Assembly (NCBI GenBank): GCA_030142905.1
Contig: JASJOG010000077.1
Coordinates: forward strand, 1,419,001-1,483,000
Direction of reading: 5' to 3'
Length of the DNA stretch: 64,000 nucleotides
Origin: Heliopora coerulea
Taxonomy: Eukaryota; Cnidaria; Anthozoa; Scleralcyonacea; Helioporidae
A model generated the notes under the pieces. That model did not search any database, was not told the DNA's origin, and saw nothing but the letters and a program-made list of their open reading frames with translations. The position numbers and the translations under genes are program-made. Shown here piece by piece: positions 40,801 to 47,774 of the stretch (its first letter is position 1; each line of letters begins with the position of its first letter).

Positions 40801-43530
40801 AAAAACAAAAAGACAACTCCCCCCTCCAAAAAAATGCCAGAAAAACAAACAAAAAACAAAATGACTGAAATGTTCATAAATAATAGCATTTTGCATGTAA
40901 TCATGCATCTATAGTGGGATTGGATCCCATAATTGTTTGCATAAATAGTCACTATAACTCACCAATCACAATCATAATCCACTGTAACAGGGCTGAAATT
41001 ACTGTTGTTCTCATCAAGTATTTACATGACTATAATTACTGACCTGCATCAAAACCTATTGTTTTCGCTTAGCATTATATCACCTAATGCAGGGAGCAAA
41101 ATTATGCAAGTTGAGCTTCCAAGCGTTGATTGCTGCATTTGCCGATATAATGGTGAGGAAACATATTGTGTTTCAATGAAGGTCTGTAATTATAATAGAT
41201 AATTACTTCAGCACCCAGCATTATTGGATATAATGCAGGCAGCTTCAGCTTGCAGGTTCAGCTACCTGTATTTTATCCAATAATGCTGAGTGCCTCACTA
41301 ATTATCTATTAAATAATTGCTAGGTTTATGATCAAGGGTTTATGATCCCAATTGTGATGATATATATAAAATAATTACATAATAGGTGCTTAGGTTTAAC
41401 ACATTACGGGGTAAGAGCACACTTATATTTTACTCTGGCTAATGCCAGATGAATTTATTGTTGAAGGGATTTGACTTGCCACTTAATGAGTTAATTTTGG
41501 AAGTCAGGTTTCTAGGTAGTAACTTTCTGAACTCTGATACAGAAGCAACTATGCTGGCCAGTTACTAAACTCTGTCCAAGGCTATTTAAGAAAGAAATTT
41601 AAAAAAAAGGAAAAACTATAAACAAAACTGGAAATAACTGGCATAATGTTCAGGCACAACAATGAATTACAAGGAGTGAATACTGCTAATAAATGTTGGG
41701 CAAACTTATTCAAGGTTAAAGAAAATCACACATAAAGAATTATGAGCAATTTTCATTAACTTTTAAATAGAAGCTTGGTAGAAACACATTGATCTTGCAG
41801 CTTATCTAAAGGTAGAATTCAACTGAAGGTCCATATGCATATCCTTGATTGGCATAACCAAGGCACCTACAGTAACATCAAATTCACTTTCTGTAGTTCA
41901 CTCTGAATTCTTGAAATAGGATGCTATGAAGTTCATAACAGTCACTAACTCACACAGTACAACAATACTGTTAAAATTTTGAAGCACTGAAAGTGGGATG
42001 TAGCAAAGATTTCTTGACACTAATTCAGAAATAAATATTCAAGTTGTGGTGGTTGCACTTGGCATAATTTCATGCCATGTTTACATCAGAATTTTTTAAA
42101 GTTTCATTAGTTATTTCCACTAACTTGACATCAAAACATATTTAAATACAGTGTCCATGAGCTCTGGGGTATGTAAAAGATATGGCCCCAGTGATTAGTC
42201 CATGATTAGTCATATCTCAGAAAGCCCATTGTCCCTTTGGAAATTATGGAGGATTTCAATACCTCTGTAAAGCATACTGTAGTATGACTGCTGGCACATT
42301 CAAACAGCTGGGCTAATGGGCATTCAAAAGCAAATCTTAGGAATGTGGCATTGGACAATTTGTATTCTTAAAGTCAATACTTTTGGTGAATTCCAAAATA
42401 ATGCTAAGCTACATTTGAATTAATTGCGTTGTCCATTTCAGACTGGTTAAGCCGAGTTACAAGGTTGCTTTGAATCAGTCAGCATTCTTCTCACTGGTCT
42501 GATTACTGATGAATTTAAATGTAAAAATTTAACAGAAGCTCTGCAATGAACCTTTGCCGAATTTTTTTTTAGTTTTCACTGGCAAGACATTATCTGCCTC
42601 CTTAGTTCTTCAGCAACAAGGGCAAGCACGGCAGCCTATCAACCTTGGCAACAACGCATCCGCCTATAGAGCGAATTTTTATTTCCTGATTAGGTATATT
42701 ACCAGTCTACGAAATGATGCATCGTGCACTAAATTAACGTAATACTGTATTTCATGTCAACCTGTTTTGCAAAGTATGAATTTAAAATCTTCGCGATGGA
42801 AAGAAAAATTATTTATTTCAGGTTAAGATGGTGTCTTCACAGCTTTTATAAGCTATAAAGTAAACTAATGAAATGACTGTTGTCGTTCGTATTCTCGAGT
42901 TATTAAATTAGTTTGACATCCGAGCTAAACAGTACCAAAACATCACTCGATGTTTTCAGTATATATAACGAAAAAGGTCACCAACACCATCAGTCTACAT
43001 ACGATAACAAGAACGTAGGACGAAAGAGCTTAACCATCTTCAAAATACACAGTACGGAATTGACTGCCGTAAAAAATTACAGTAAAAATATAGTTATTCT
43101 AATATAGTTCATTCAATGGTACCTGGATTTTTTATCAGGTATTGCCTGGCATTGGTCGTCATCAGAATCCTCCCTAAAACACAGGTAAGACACGTCAAGA
43201 AAGATAATTTCTAAAGGACTACCAGACTGAAAATTCTTAACGAAGGAAGGTTATAAAATCAAAACAGATATAGGCCATTATGATAGACTCACTCTTTCAC
43301 CAAAACAGTGGGGTCTTGTTTCCGTTTACGAACACGACCACGGCTAGACTTGTCAACCAACAAATCGGAGGCTGAAAGTTCGAGGGAAATTGTTAAGTCA
43401 TGTTTCGCATTAACAAACGTTAAACAGGGCGAAAAATGGCTGACAACAGGAACATGGATTAATTTGCATTGTTAGCAAACGAACCAGGACTTGTTGCAGA
43501 ATTATACTCACTTAGTGAAGATTCAGCCAT
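7892..43530 (-). CDS. ARNT: ARNT-like bHLH-PAS transcription factor gene (5' twelve coding exons)
   Basis: Minus-strand gene assembled from twelve exons: 43530-43512, 43371-43293, 43173-43123, 34049-34011, 31354-31197, 27923-27853, 27259-27167, 26388-26274, 16939-16800, 10942-10746, 10597-10491 and 8042-7892. All introns are GT-AG and the phases join without a break. The product has a basic N-terminus, a bHLH, PAS-A and PAS-B, in the order of animal ARNT (the dimer partner of AhR, HIF and SIM-type proteins, acting in the nucleus). The bHLH is closer to ARNT ([16 protein letters not shown]) than to BMAL/Cycle. The C-terminal exons are not found in the window; if the gene is whole they lie beyond base 1, making the virus-like block at 1-7510 an intron insertion. 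ARNT against a close paralogue is the main uncertainty. Confidence 0.88.
8050..8165. repeat. (AAATA/AAAT)n low-complexity tract
   Basis: Degenerate AAATAAAT repeats, about 115 bases, just upstream (minus sense) of exon 12. Creates spurious open frames on the minus strand. Confidence 0.7.
8455..8612. mobile_element. Fold-back MITE-like repeat
   Basis: Arms GTGTCTCTGTGCCGTAATAG-AAACAT and ATGTTTCTATTACAGTAGAGACAC face each other around a core that includes AATAACGTCATTTCAACC and GGTTGAAATAGCGTCATT. Looks like a small palindromic DNA element; family not assigned. Confidence 0.45.
9438..9588. repeat. Palindromic Penelope-type terminal repeat with degenerate hammerhead
   Basis: Two inverted arms, each with CGAAACGTTGAxCTTTTATTAAA preceded by a GGGGCAxTxCC-type stem and a TTGATAAAG box in place of CTGATGAAG. 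The centre is GTAT near 9511-9514. This layout matches tail-to-tail Penelope/hammerhead repeats; the CUGAUGA box is degraded, so activity is unlikely. Confidence 0.45.
10491..10597 (-). CDS. ARNT: ARNT exon 11: PAS-B middle
   Basis: 107 bp; encodes [20 protein letters not shown] and then [15 protein letters not shown]. The HPDD box is the conserved PAS-B helix. Acceptor TTTAG, donor GTATTG. Confidence 0.9.
10746..10942 (-). CDS. ARNT: ARNT exon 10: linker and PAS-B start
   Basis: 197 bp; encodes [14 protein letters not shown] and [19 protein letters not shown], the strongest ARNT match in the window. Acceptor CAACAG, donor GTAATA. A decayed partial copy of this exon lies at 14585-14640. Confidence 0.92.
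11101..13317 (+). mobile_element. CR1/L2-type non-LTR retrotransposon, 5'-truncated
   Basis: Begins inside the region between endonuclease and RT (…[13 protein letters not shown] segment near 11245) and runs to a 3' end with AATAAAGATCAAACAAAACAAAA at about 13317. No endonuclease domain remains. Inserted within the GATCGC-array MITE. Confidence 0.75.
11155..13181 (+). pseudogene. LINE reverse transcriptase (Jockey/CR1 superfamily)
   Basis: The frame to 12429 contains [65 protein letters not shown] (catalytic Asp), [20 protein letters not shown] and [10 protein letters not shown] (catalytic YADD). A TAA at 12427-12429 interrupts it. A frameshift near 12505 then brings in the C-terminal part ([25 protein letters not shown], ending SLRSFKELL) up to 13181. 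Both catalytic motifs are kept, but the stop and frameshift make it a dead copy. Confidence 0.82.
13481..13640 (+). pseudogene. MADF-domain relic of a Harbinger element
   Basis: From the ATG near 13481: [20 protein letters not shown], then a stop and [21 protein letters not shown]. This is the start of a MADF (Myb/SANT-like) DNA-binding domain as encoded by PIF/Harbinger transposons. One in-frame stop lies near 13560 and the domain end is lost. A sister relic lies at 45485-45770. Confidence 0.55.
14585..14640 (-). pseudogene. Relic of ARNT exon 10
   Basis: ACAGTACGTGGACGGATGG and TTCACTTGTGGCC match ACAGTACGTGGATGGATCA and TTCACTTGTGGCC of exon 10 (10876-10912). Upstream bases also align. 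On the minus strand it would read ATSE, a stop, then NHPSTYC. About 55 bases; an intragenic duplicate that decayed. Confidence 0.5.
14902..15129 (+). CDS. Unassigned protein-like frame
   Basis: 75-aa frame with balanced composition, including [20 protein letters not shown] and [16 protein letters not shown], ending at 15129. I do not recognise it. It may be an exon or transposon remnant within the ARNT intron. No clear start signal. Confidence 0.2.
   Translation: MQKQPCGNPKMVNPTQEKSVFRAKFRKLEEQVDHKIFSPRSFTCERLVTMQEMDLLDVHYSGSTNLNSLHKRSQD
15488..15597. repeat. Long hairpin
   Basis: AAAATTGTACCTTTATGTCAAA and the matching arm TTTGACATAAAGGTACAATTTT enclose TTACCAACATGG / CCATGTTGGTAA. About 50-base arms around AGATATTAATCT. 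Small palindromic MITE-like sequence. Confidence 0.65.
16800..16939 (-). CDS. ARNT: ARNT exon 9: PAS linker
   Basis: 140 bp between a GATAG acceptor and a GTAAGT donor; phase 1 to 0. Encodes [14 protein letters not shown] and [13 protein letters not shown], the region after PAS-A in ARNT (compare RRSFICRM and HCTGY in vertebrates). Confidence 0.9.
17263..17520. repeat. Direct tandem duplication, ~130 bp units
   Basis: ATTTTTCTGAGTAAGCGAGCTTGA and TGTGAAAATGTGGTCTGTTTGGATT appear in both halves, as do CAATCGAGGTCTGGTC / CAGTCGAGGTCTAGTC. Copies have diverged by scattered changes. Confidence 0.65.
17690..18490. repeat. Inverted repeat with ~270-bp arms
   Basis: Arms about 17690-17975 and 18235-18490. 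CTTCATGGAGATxTTTGAGG pairs with CCTCAAATATCTCCATGAAG; GACGTCAAACTGGGGACGAC pairs with GTCGTCCCCAGTTTGATGTC. A related ACTGGTAACTAGTTACC / ATGACGTCA sequence occurs at 28080-28180. Probably a non-autonomous DNA element. Confidence 0.6.
19845..21221 (-). pseudogene. Tigger/pogo transposase, multiply broken
   Basis: Starts at the ATG at 21221. The N-terminus has a CENP-B-type helix-turn-helix ([19 protein letters not shown]) and a second DNA-binding region ([20 protein letters not shown]). After 20871 an internal deletion removes the first catalytic Asp block. The DDE remainder follows in shifting frames: [20 protein letters not shown], then [20 protein letters not shown] and [19 protein letters not shown]. 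In the second catalytic motif the usual Asp-Asn before CPAHP reads Tyr-Ile, so a key residue is lost. Acidic C-terminal tail near 20100. Inactive. Confidence 0.8.
21372..21739 (+). pseudogene. HIRAN-like accessory ORF of the Tigger element
   Basis: ATG at 21372. The first frame (to 21638) reads [38 protein letters not shown] and [14 protein letters not shown], which is the pattern of HIRAN-type DNA-binding domains (damaged or stalled DNA recognition). After a frameshift near 21615 the end continues as [19 protein letters not shown] and [11 protein letters not shown], stop at 21737-21739. It is transcribed away from the transposase and lies inside the TIRs. The HIRAN assignment rests on motif pattern; role in transposition is unknown. 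Confidence 0.5.
23276..23397. repeat. (TAATC)n / (TAGTC)n microsatellite
   Basis: About 24 copies of a five-base unit, TCTAG at the edges and TCTAA in the middle. Confidence 0.95.
24305..24337. repeat. Short perfect hairpin
   Basis: TAAAACTGGTTC-AT-AGAACCAGTTTTA; 13-base stem. Possibly the end of a decayed fold-back element. Confidence 0.5.
25494..25720 (-). mobile_element. tRNA-derived SINE, copy 1
   Basis: On the minus strand: GGTAGAGCGGCGGACCGGTA, then TGCGAGTTCAAATTCCGC (A- and B-box-like), followed by a body with TTGACTTCGGCAGTGTCAGA. Opposite in orientation to the copy at 25737. Confidence 0.65.
25737..25885 (+). mobile_element. tRNA-derived SINE, copy 2
   Basis: GGTAGAGCGGCGGACCGGTA, GTGCGAGTTCAAATCCCGC and the same GTTGACTTCGGCAGTGTCAG body. 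Both copies share the flank GAATCATCCTCAGAGATxCA, so the pair may derive from one event. Confidence 0.65.
26274..26388 (-). CDS. ARNT: ARNT exon 8: PAS-A
   Basis: 115 bp, phase 0 to 1. Encodes [20 protein letters not shown] then RDQL and SGRILDLK, matching the SEWFGSTLYDQVHPDD region of ARNT; HVDD replaces HPDD. Acceptor TATAG, donor GTATGT. Confidence 0.9.
27167..27259 (-). CDS. ARNT: ARNT exon 7: PAS-A start
   Basis: 93 bp, exactly 31 codons: [20 protein letters not shown] then [11 protein letters not shown]. Acceptor is TTTAAG rather than CAG; donor GTTAGT. Confidence 0.92.
27853..27923 (-). CDS. ARNT: ARNT exon 6: bHLH-PAS linker
   Basis: 71 bp, phase 1 to 0. Encodes [14 protein letters not shown], as SFLTDQELKHLILE in vertebrate ARNT. 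Acceptor TTTACAG, donor GTGTGC. Confidence 0.9.
29610..29830. repeat. (AGAC/GATA)-type microsatellite
   Basis: ATAGACAGATAGACAGATAG grading into CAGATTAGATTAGA and TAGGTAGCTAG units. Confidence 0.85.
29950..30333 (-). pseudogene. LINE C-terminal fragment
   Basis: Minus-strand frame with [20 protein letters not shown] and [20 protein letters not shown], then in a further frame [19 protein letters not shown]. This is the region downstream of the RT in CR1/L2-type LINEs (the YSLxxPxLxYGxxVWG block). No catalytic motif in the fragment. Confidence 0.6.
30345..30930. repeat. Fold-back element with GTCTGTACG ends
   Basis: GGTCTGTACGGGGAAAGTAT pairs with ATACTTTCTCGTACAGACC (30460-30567), and further GGTCTGTACGAAAAACGTA / TGCGTACAGACC words occur at 30842 and 30902. 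Decayed MITE-like cluster. Confidence 0.5.
31197..31354 (-). CDS. ARNT: ARNT exon 5: bHLH domain
   Basis: 158 bp, phase 2 to 1. Encodes [40 protein letters not shown] and [13 protein letters not shown]: the basic region with the E-box-contacting residues and both helices. Acceptor TTCCAG, donor GTAGGA. Confidence 0.95.
32170..32293 (+). mobile_element. tRNA-derived SINE with intact A and B boxes
   Basis: GGTCAATGGTTAGAGCGTCC (A box), GGTTTCGGTTTGATCCCCG (B box), then GTCTAGGGCTCAGAAATC and a GAACGTTCATCTACC end. Same family as 2121-2239. Confidence 0.7.
32849..33050. repeat. Near-perfect SINE palindrome
   Basis: Two head-to-head copies of the SINE 3' part: GGTAGATGAACGATCTTCAA ... CGAACCCGCAACCCTCCGAT and its exact complement, around a centre with two CCAGATGATCTGG words. 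Each arm is about 90 bases and almost without mismatch. Confidence 0.85.
34011..34049 (-). CDS. ARNT: ARNT exon 4: micro-exon before bHLH
   Basis: 39 bp, phase 2 to 2, encoding [12 protein letters not shown]. Matches the DKERFAR segment just before RENH in ARNT. Acceptor TATAG, donor GTACAG. Confidence 0.85.
35854..36462 (-). pseudogene. LINE N-terminal ORF fragment
   Basis: Minus-strand frames 36462-36220 and 36195-35854 separated by a stop. [20 protein letters not shown] and [17 protein letters not shown] resemble the N-terminal helical part of RLE-type LINE polyproteins in marine invertebrates. Acidic and Lys/Glu-rich. The family is tentative. Confidence 0.4.
36936..36980. repeat. (TTA)n microsatellite
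   Basis: ATTATTATTATTA run following the 3' side of LINE copy B, likely its 3' tail (TAA on the minus strand). Confidence 0.8.
37078..37734 (-). pseudogene. RLE-type LINE C-terminus, copy B
   Basis: Zinc motif [16 protein letters not shown] with EYLSRHN, then [20 protein letters not shown] (PD-x13-D, the restriction-like endonuclease core of R2/NeSL-type LINEs), and [11 protein letters not shown] followed by [12 protein letters not shown] at the end. A frameshift or stop separates 37734-37465 from 37449-37078. No RT in this fragment. Confidence 0.6.
37758..37827. repeat. (TTA)n microsatellite
   Basis: Long ATTATTATT run between LINE copies A and B. Confidence 0.9.
38232..38330. repeat. (TTC)n microsatellite
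   Basis: TTCTTCTTC run with CTTTTTC interruptions; a shorter one lies at 37972-38002. These explain the poly-Arg frames on the minus strand. Confidence 0.9.
38390..39018 (-). pseudogene. RLE-type LINE C-terminus, copy A
   Basis: [20 protein letters not shown] with [19 protein letters not shown], then a decayed endonuclease core ([20 protein letters not shown], where the usual PD is LD) and [11 protein letters not shown] at the end. Same family and order as copy B, placed tandemly upstream. Frames shift near 38640. Confidence 0.58.
43123..43173 (-). CDS. ARNT: ARNT exon 3: acidic N-terminal segment
   Basis: 51 bp, phase 2 to 2: [16 protein letters not shown]. Acidic region before the bHLH. 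Acceptor TTTTAG, donor GTACCA. Confidence 0.75.
43293..43371 (-). CDS. ARNT: ARNT exon 2: basic N-terminal segment
   Basis: 79 bp, phase 1 to 2: [20 protein letters not shown] then TVLVK. The RGRVRKRK run is a likely nuclear localisation signal. Acceptor TTTCAG, donor GTGAGT. Confidence 0.78.
43512..43530 (-). CDS. ARNT: ARNT exon 1 (coding part)
   Basis: ATG at 43530-43528, reading MAESSL, then a GTGAGT donor. The 5' UTR extends upstream to an unknown start. Chosen because phase 1 fits exon 2 exactly. Confidence 0.7.
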
Positions 43531-43884
43531 AATTCAGCTCAATTCCCTTTGTAGTCACACAGTACACTTTTAATTGTTCAATGTCCGCATCGAAGACCAC
43601 CCGTTGTAAACAAGCGAACAACCAAGATCCCGTTATTGATCAAGAATAAGGCAAAGCGTAAACTTTCCAAACGCCTAACCTCAGTAAACATTCAAAAATT
43701 TTTCAAAGCAAGCAATAAATTTCAACGGAGCTTATAACTAACGTTTCATTTCAATCCAGATATCTTTAAAGTACACATATCTGACGTAAAGAACATACAC
43801 AGCAATTCTACCTCCAACAAGTATAGTGCTCCGCGTTCTAATGTCTGGTTTGTCGTATTGCCTGGAGGAAGCCGTATGTGATCA

Positions 43885-43940
43885 ATTTTAACCAATAGGA
43901 AATATGATTATGTCACTTTCGTCTGAGATTAACCAATAGC
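43885..43940 (-). promoter_or_regulatory. Paired CCAAT boxes upstream of ARNT
   Basis: Two TTAACCAATAG sequences (CCAAT at 43892 and 43933), 41 bases apart and about 360-410 bases upstream of the ATG, inverted relative to the gene. Spacing of about four helical turns suggests NF-Y-type sites; inferred only. Confidence 0.35.
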
Positions 43941-44314
43941 AGAGCGGGTTTTATTAAGTTATTTTAAAATGATTAGGGAGACAATAACTTTGGTGTGGTA
44001 CCGAGTCATAGTGTTTCATGTAAATAAAACTAACAAAACGTCCTGAACGGAATGAAATCATACCGGCACCAATATAAACGATACGTACATATTCACACAA
44101 TACTACTGATTGATCGGTGGTTCATTTACAGTTTTACATAATTACTTTTAGAGTCATGGATTCAAATCGTTTCTGTTTTGGCTTTCGGTCTCACGCCATT
44201 TCGCACCTCGATCGTCTGAACGCAAAGCATCCACAACGCTTTGGTTACGGTTTCAGGTCGAACCGGTATCGTGTGAACGACGTCTAGATACGTGAAACTT
44301 AATCAGTCGTGTAT

Positions 44315-44362
<48 letters not shown>

Positions 44363-45033
44363 GTATGTATATGAGTTTTATCCAGGTATCTTACGGGATT
44401 TCTTGAAAGAGCGGTTCATGGCATGGGCGTACTAGCCGGGGGCGGGGCTGCACCCTCTCAAAGTTGTCAGAAAATTATGCTATTCGGGCAAAAATGGTCT
44501 TATTAATGTTTTAAACGAATAACATAGACTTGTATTCGACAATTAAGTTAGAAACTTCCTAAAGGGTCAAGGAATGGTAAATAATAACTGCTTAGTTGCA
44601 CTCCCCTAATCTTATTTTCTTCCTAAATTCGAGCCTACGGTGGCCCATAATGTGAAATTCACAAAAGAAAATGTCAGTGCACAAATAAAACTCCCAATTA
44701 ACCAGAAAAATCTCCAATACACATTCTATTCACCAAAACAGATTTCAATACACAACAAAGTTTCGCAAAGCACATAAAATATTTTTCAGTACGCAACAAA
44801 ATCTTTCCCAATGAGCAATGAAGTTTCGGGTGAAACATAATAATGTAATTCAATAGGCAACGATATCGCAACACAATACAACAAATTGTAATTCGATGCT
44901 CAAGGAAGAATATCTTGTGATACACAACAAAAAGTTCTCGATGCACGACAAAATTAAAGTGGCATACGCAAACATTAGGGACAAACAGGAACGGTGAAAG
45001 GTCAGGTGAGGTCGCTGTCTCAGAATAGTAAAC
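43941..45033. other. Intergenic region upstream of ARNT
   Basis: No gene seen. Contains the AT/TATG microsatellite at 44315-44372 and unremarkable A/T-rich sequence with a run of CAxAACAAA words at 44690-44960. Confidence 0.5.
44315..44372. repeat. (TA)n-(TATG)n microsatellite
   Basis: TATATACATATA passing into ATATATATAT and GTATGTATGTATG. Confidence 0.9.
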
Positions 45034-45287
45034 TTAAAGGGGAACTCCACCCCTGAGATAACTTGATTTTAAAAAAAATATAAAAAGCGTAAGAACCTCC
45101 TTGCAAAGTTTCGCGGCTTGTCATTGTATAGTTTCCGAGAAATTTCTGTCCAAACTTTTCGAAATTGGAATAAATTTCCGCCATTTTCGAGGATATACCG
45201 TCGGCTCACAAAATGACCAGCCGACGCGCCCATTAGGCTTTTGTGACATCAATGCGTGAAAATTCTGCCACCATTGGAAAATCAACA

Positions 45288-45290
<3 letters not shown>

Positions 45291-45330
<40 letters not shown>

Positions 45331-45954
45331 TTCTGTCGTATGAAACTAGCCCCCTGCAGCGCAAACACAACTCGATGCAACTCATACGACAGTTGTGTAT
45401 CTTGGGTTTCCATTAAAGTTGTATCTGTCGTATCTGTCGCTTCTGCTACAACAACAGCCGAGGGGGACTGGGTATAACATTAAATTAATCCGCTTCTTCC
45501 GCCGTCATATTGAACTTCTTGCCCAATGCTAGCCAGCAGTTATCTCTAACTTGTTGTTTTTTTGTAATCTTTCGAAAATTTGTTGTAAAGGCATTCATAG
45601 CGCTGAAGTTCTTCCATGAAAGAGGCGACCGAGCATTCAACGTCACTTTCGACCTCCGCCACCATGTTGAAAACAAAAGAGGTGCATTGTGGGACACATT
45701 TTTGTTGCATTTGTCGTATGAGTCGCATGCGATGGTTTCCATTAACAAAATGCTGTCGTATCACGCCCATTTCCTGTTGTATCTGTTGCAGGAGATAGAA
45801 TCCATTCTATCTCATACAACAAGTTGTATCTGTCGTTTCTGTCGTATTGAGCGGTTGTACGGGAGGTTTCCATATAGTTGTATCTGTCGTATGAATTTTT
45901 TTCATACGACAGACACGACAGATACGACAGATACAACCATATGGAAACCAGCCT
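45291..45954. mobile_element. Harbinger-type MITE with TGTCGTATC arrays
   Basis: Ends AGCCTGGTTTCCATAT and (reverse complement) AGGCTGGTTTCCATAT, with TAA on both sides (45288-45290 and 45955-45957), the target duplication of PIF/Harbinger elements. Subterminal arrays of TGTATCTGTCGTATCTGTCG lie at both ends. A MADF relic lies inside. Confidence 0.78.
45485..45770 (-). pseudogene. MADF-domain relic of the nested Harbinger MITE
   Basis: Minus-strand VASFMEELQRYECLYNKFSK in one frame, and QQVRDNCWLALGKKFNMTAE in another, together the MADF DNA-binding domain; a frameshift near 45560 separates them. Same gene type as the relic at 13481. Confidence 0.6.
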
Positions 45955-45995
45955 TAAACATTAATAGAACATTTACAAGTCGTTCAAATTCAAAA

Positions 45996-47510
45996 ATGCC
46001 TCAATGTATGGTTCCTGGCTGTAAAAATTGTAGCCAACGCAATGACGGATCATTAAGCTTTCACAGAATCCCTACAAATAATAAAATAAAAGAGCAGTGG
46101 CTTGAAAGAATACCTCGTGCCAACCCTTGCTCGCCAGCGTACTCGTATGTTTGCTCCGCGCATTTCACCAATGACTGTTTCGAAGTTTCTCGCATGACAG
46201 AGCTGACTGGGCAAAAGCAACAACGTAGGTTACACAAGGGATCAATTCCGTCGATATTTCCGTCGTCCTCGTCAACACGATTTCGTACACAAAGCGAAAA
46301 CCGCAAAACGCGACAAGAACGTCGGGAGGTCAGTGAAATAAATTTACTACGTATGCTATTATTAGTCATTACAAGTCATTACAAACAAAAATTGATTTTG
46401 GGCCTTTAAACTTTAAATTTTACTTAAGATGCTGCGAAGCATGCTTGGGAGTGAAGAGAAGTCAGAAAGGCTTGTACCAATGGATGAACCTATGGAAATC
46501 TCTCGGAAAGCAGATAACACCAATTGCCTCAACTTGCTGATAGAGTTCCCTTAAAAAAACACAGGTCTGCTTTACCCGAAAACACTGAAAATGAAAATAA
46601 AGAAAACGTTATCCCAAGCGCTATAAAAGAAATTGGAATTCAGTGTAACACTGAAGTTAAAACGTATGTGTCAATTATGCTTCAAACTGATCTTTCTCTT
46701 CTCAACCCTCCAATATTTCAAGAGCAGGCTGTTCAGTGTGGTGATAGTAGCCTTGACAAACAAAATTTTTTCTTGGAAAATAACCAATGCAATGACAATG
46801 AGCCATCAATCACAACCACACCTCCATGTCCTGATACAACTCCAGGACCCTTTGTGGAACATGATAATTGCTGCAACCAAGAAATAATACCTGTGTGTCC
46901 TTCATCACTAGAACCCTTAACTTCATCAAACATCAATGAGTTATCAGACTTGGATTACCAGCCAAGTGAAACCTCTGAGGACTGTGAAAGTGAAGAGGAA
47001 GTAAATTTAGAATCAGAAATGGTGGAGTGCAAAAAATATAGAGTTTTTGAAAGTGAGCTTAAAAAGCTGTTTTCTTTTTGTCAAAGTTGTGCTAGTCCAG
47101 TAAATGACTTGTCAACTAGAACTATGGGATCTATGGTAGTCTTCACTTACTCTTGCATTAATGGTCACAGTTTTAACTGGAATTCCCAACCACTTATAAA
47201 TGAAATGTCAGCAGGAAACTTGATCATCTCCTCAGCTATTCTATTAAGTGGAAATACATTTTCCAGCATGGAAGAGTCAACAGGGTGGATTGTTGATTTC
47301 CAACTACTCCAAGTATCAGAGGTTACATCTTCTAATGCAATGGAGCCAGAAGGTTGTAAGCGATCCCTCAATTTCCTTATTGACTCAGGAGTTCCAATCA
47401 GATCCTTGTCTACAGATAGACTTGCCACGGTTTCTTCCAACATCAAGAAACTATATCCAAGAATCAAACACCAGTTTGATACATGGCATTTGGCAAAATG
47501 GGTGATATAG
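45996..47510 (+). pseudogene. THAP-domain transposase (Kolobok-like)
   Basis: ATG at 45996 opens a THAP zinc finger: MPQCMVPGCKNCSQRNDGSL with SFHRIP, then CSAHFTNDCFE (C2CH) and basic residues. A probable intron or spacer follows near 46330-46430. After a frameshift at about 46520 the second part (to 47510) has a CxxC segment (FSFCQSCASPVND), a CINGHSFNWNSQPL segment, and near the end IKHQFDTWHLAKWV, a conserved block of this transposase family. Much of the catalytic domain between them is missing. Inactive. Confidence 0.65.
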
Positions 47511-47539
47511 AAATCGAGAGCGAATAGTGTAATTGTTTT

Positions 47540-47646
47540 AGTAGAAACACTTTGCAAAGAACATTTTTCGTCTTTGGGATTGCCCTTTCAAGTAAGCAAT
47601 CTATTTCGTCTTCAGAAACTTCACAAAAACGAGAGGCGGAAGCCAT
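47540..47646 (-). pseudogene. Crypton-like N-terminal fragment
   Basis: Minus-strand ATG at 47646: MASASRFCEVSEDEIDCLLE then RAIPKTKNV. The opening resembles Crypton/KIAA1958-type tyrosine-recombinase genes, which start with a short acidic helix of this form. Only the first exon-like piece is here. Confidence 0.35.
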
Positions 47647-47774
47647 TTTCGCTACTCCCTATCTATCGACGGAATAGACAGCGAGGAGCGTAGCCAATCA
47701 GAATGCAGCATTTGCAATAGTACTCGACCAGTGAACTCGATTTCCGTATCTGGAATGCTAACTCCCAGCAGGGT

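Larger units (their letters stand above)
34050..43122. other. ARNT intron between exons 3 and 4
   Basis: 9 kb. RLE-type LINE remnants at 35854-39018 with TTA and TTC microsatellites. The spans 34050-35850 and 39900-43120 show no gene or repeat family I can name, though 40900-41400 contains an imperfect inverted AGCATTATTGGAT / ATCCAATAATGCT pair. Confidence 0.55.
45038..47515 (+). mobile_element. Kolobok-type (THAP) DNA transposon, 5' end intact
   Basis: TTAA at 45034-45037 followed by AGGGGAACTCCACCCC, the terminus pattern of Kolobok elements, which duplicate TTAA. The THAP/DDE gene follows. No matching 3' terminus was found, so the right limit is taken as the last coding signal. A Harbinger MITE (45291-45954) is nested in its 5' part. 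Confidence 0.55.

Noticed and set aside
42554..42742. 62-aa plus-strand frame with a Gln-rich segment
   Set aside because: Considered as an exon, but no matching splice signals or family similarity were found.
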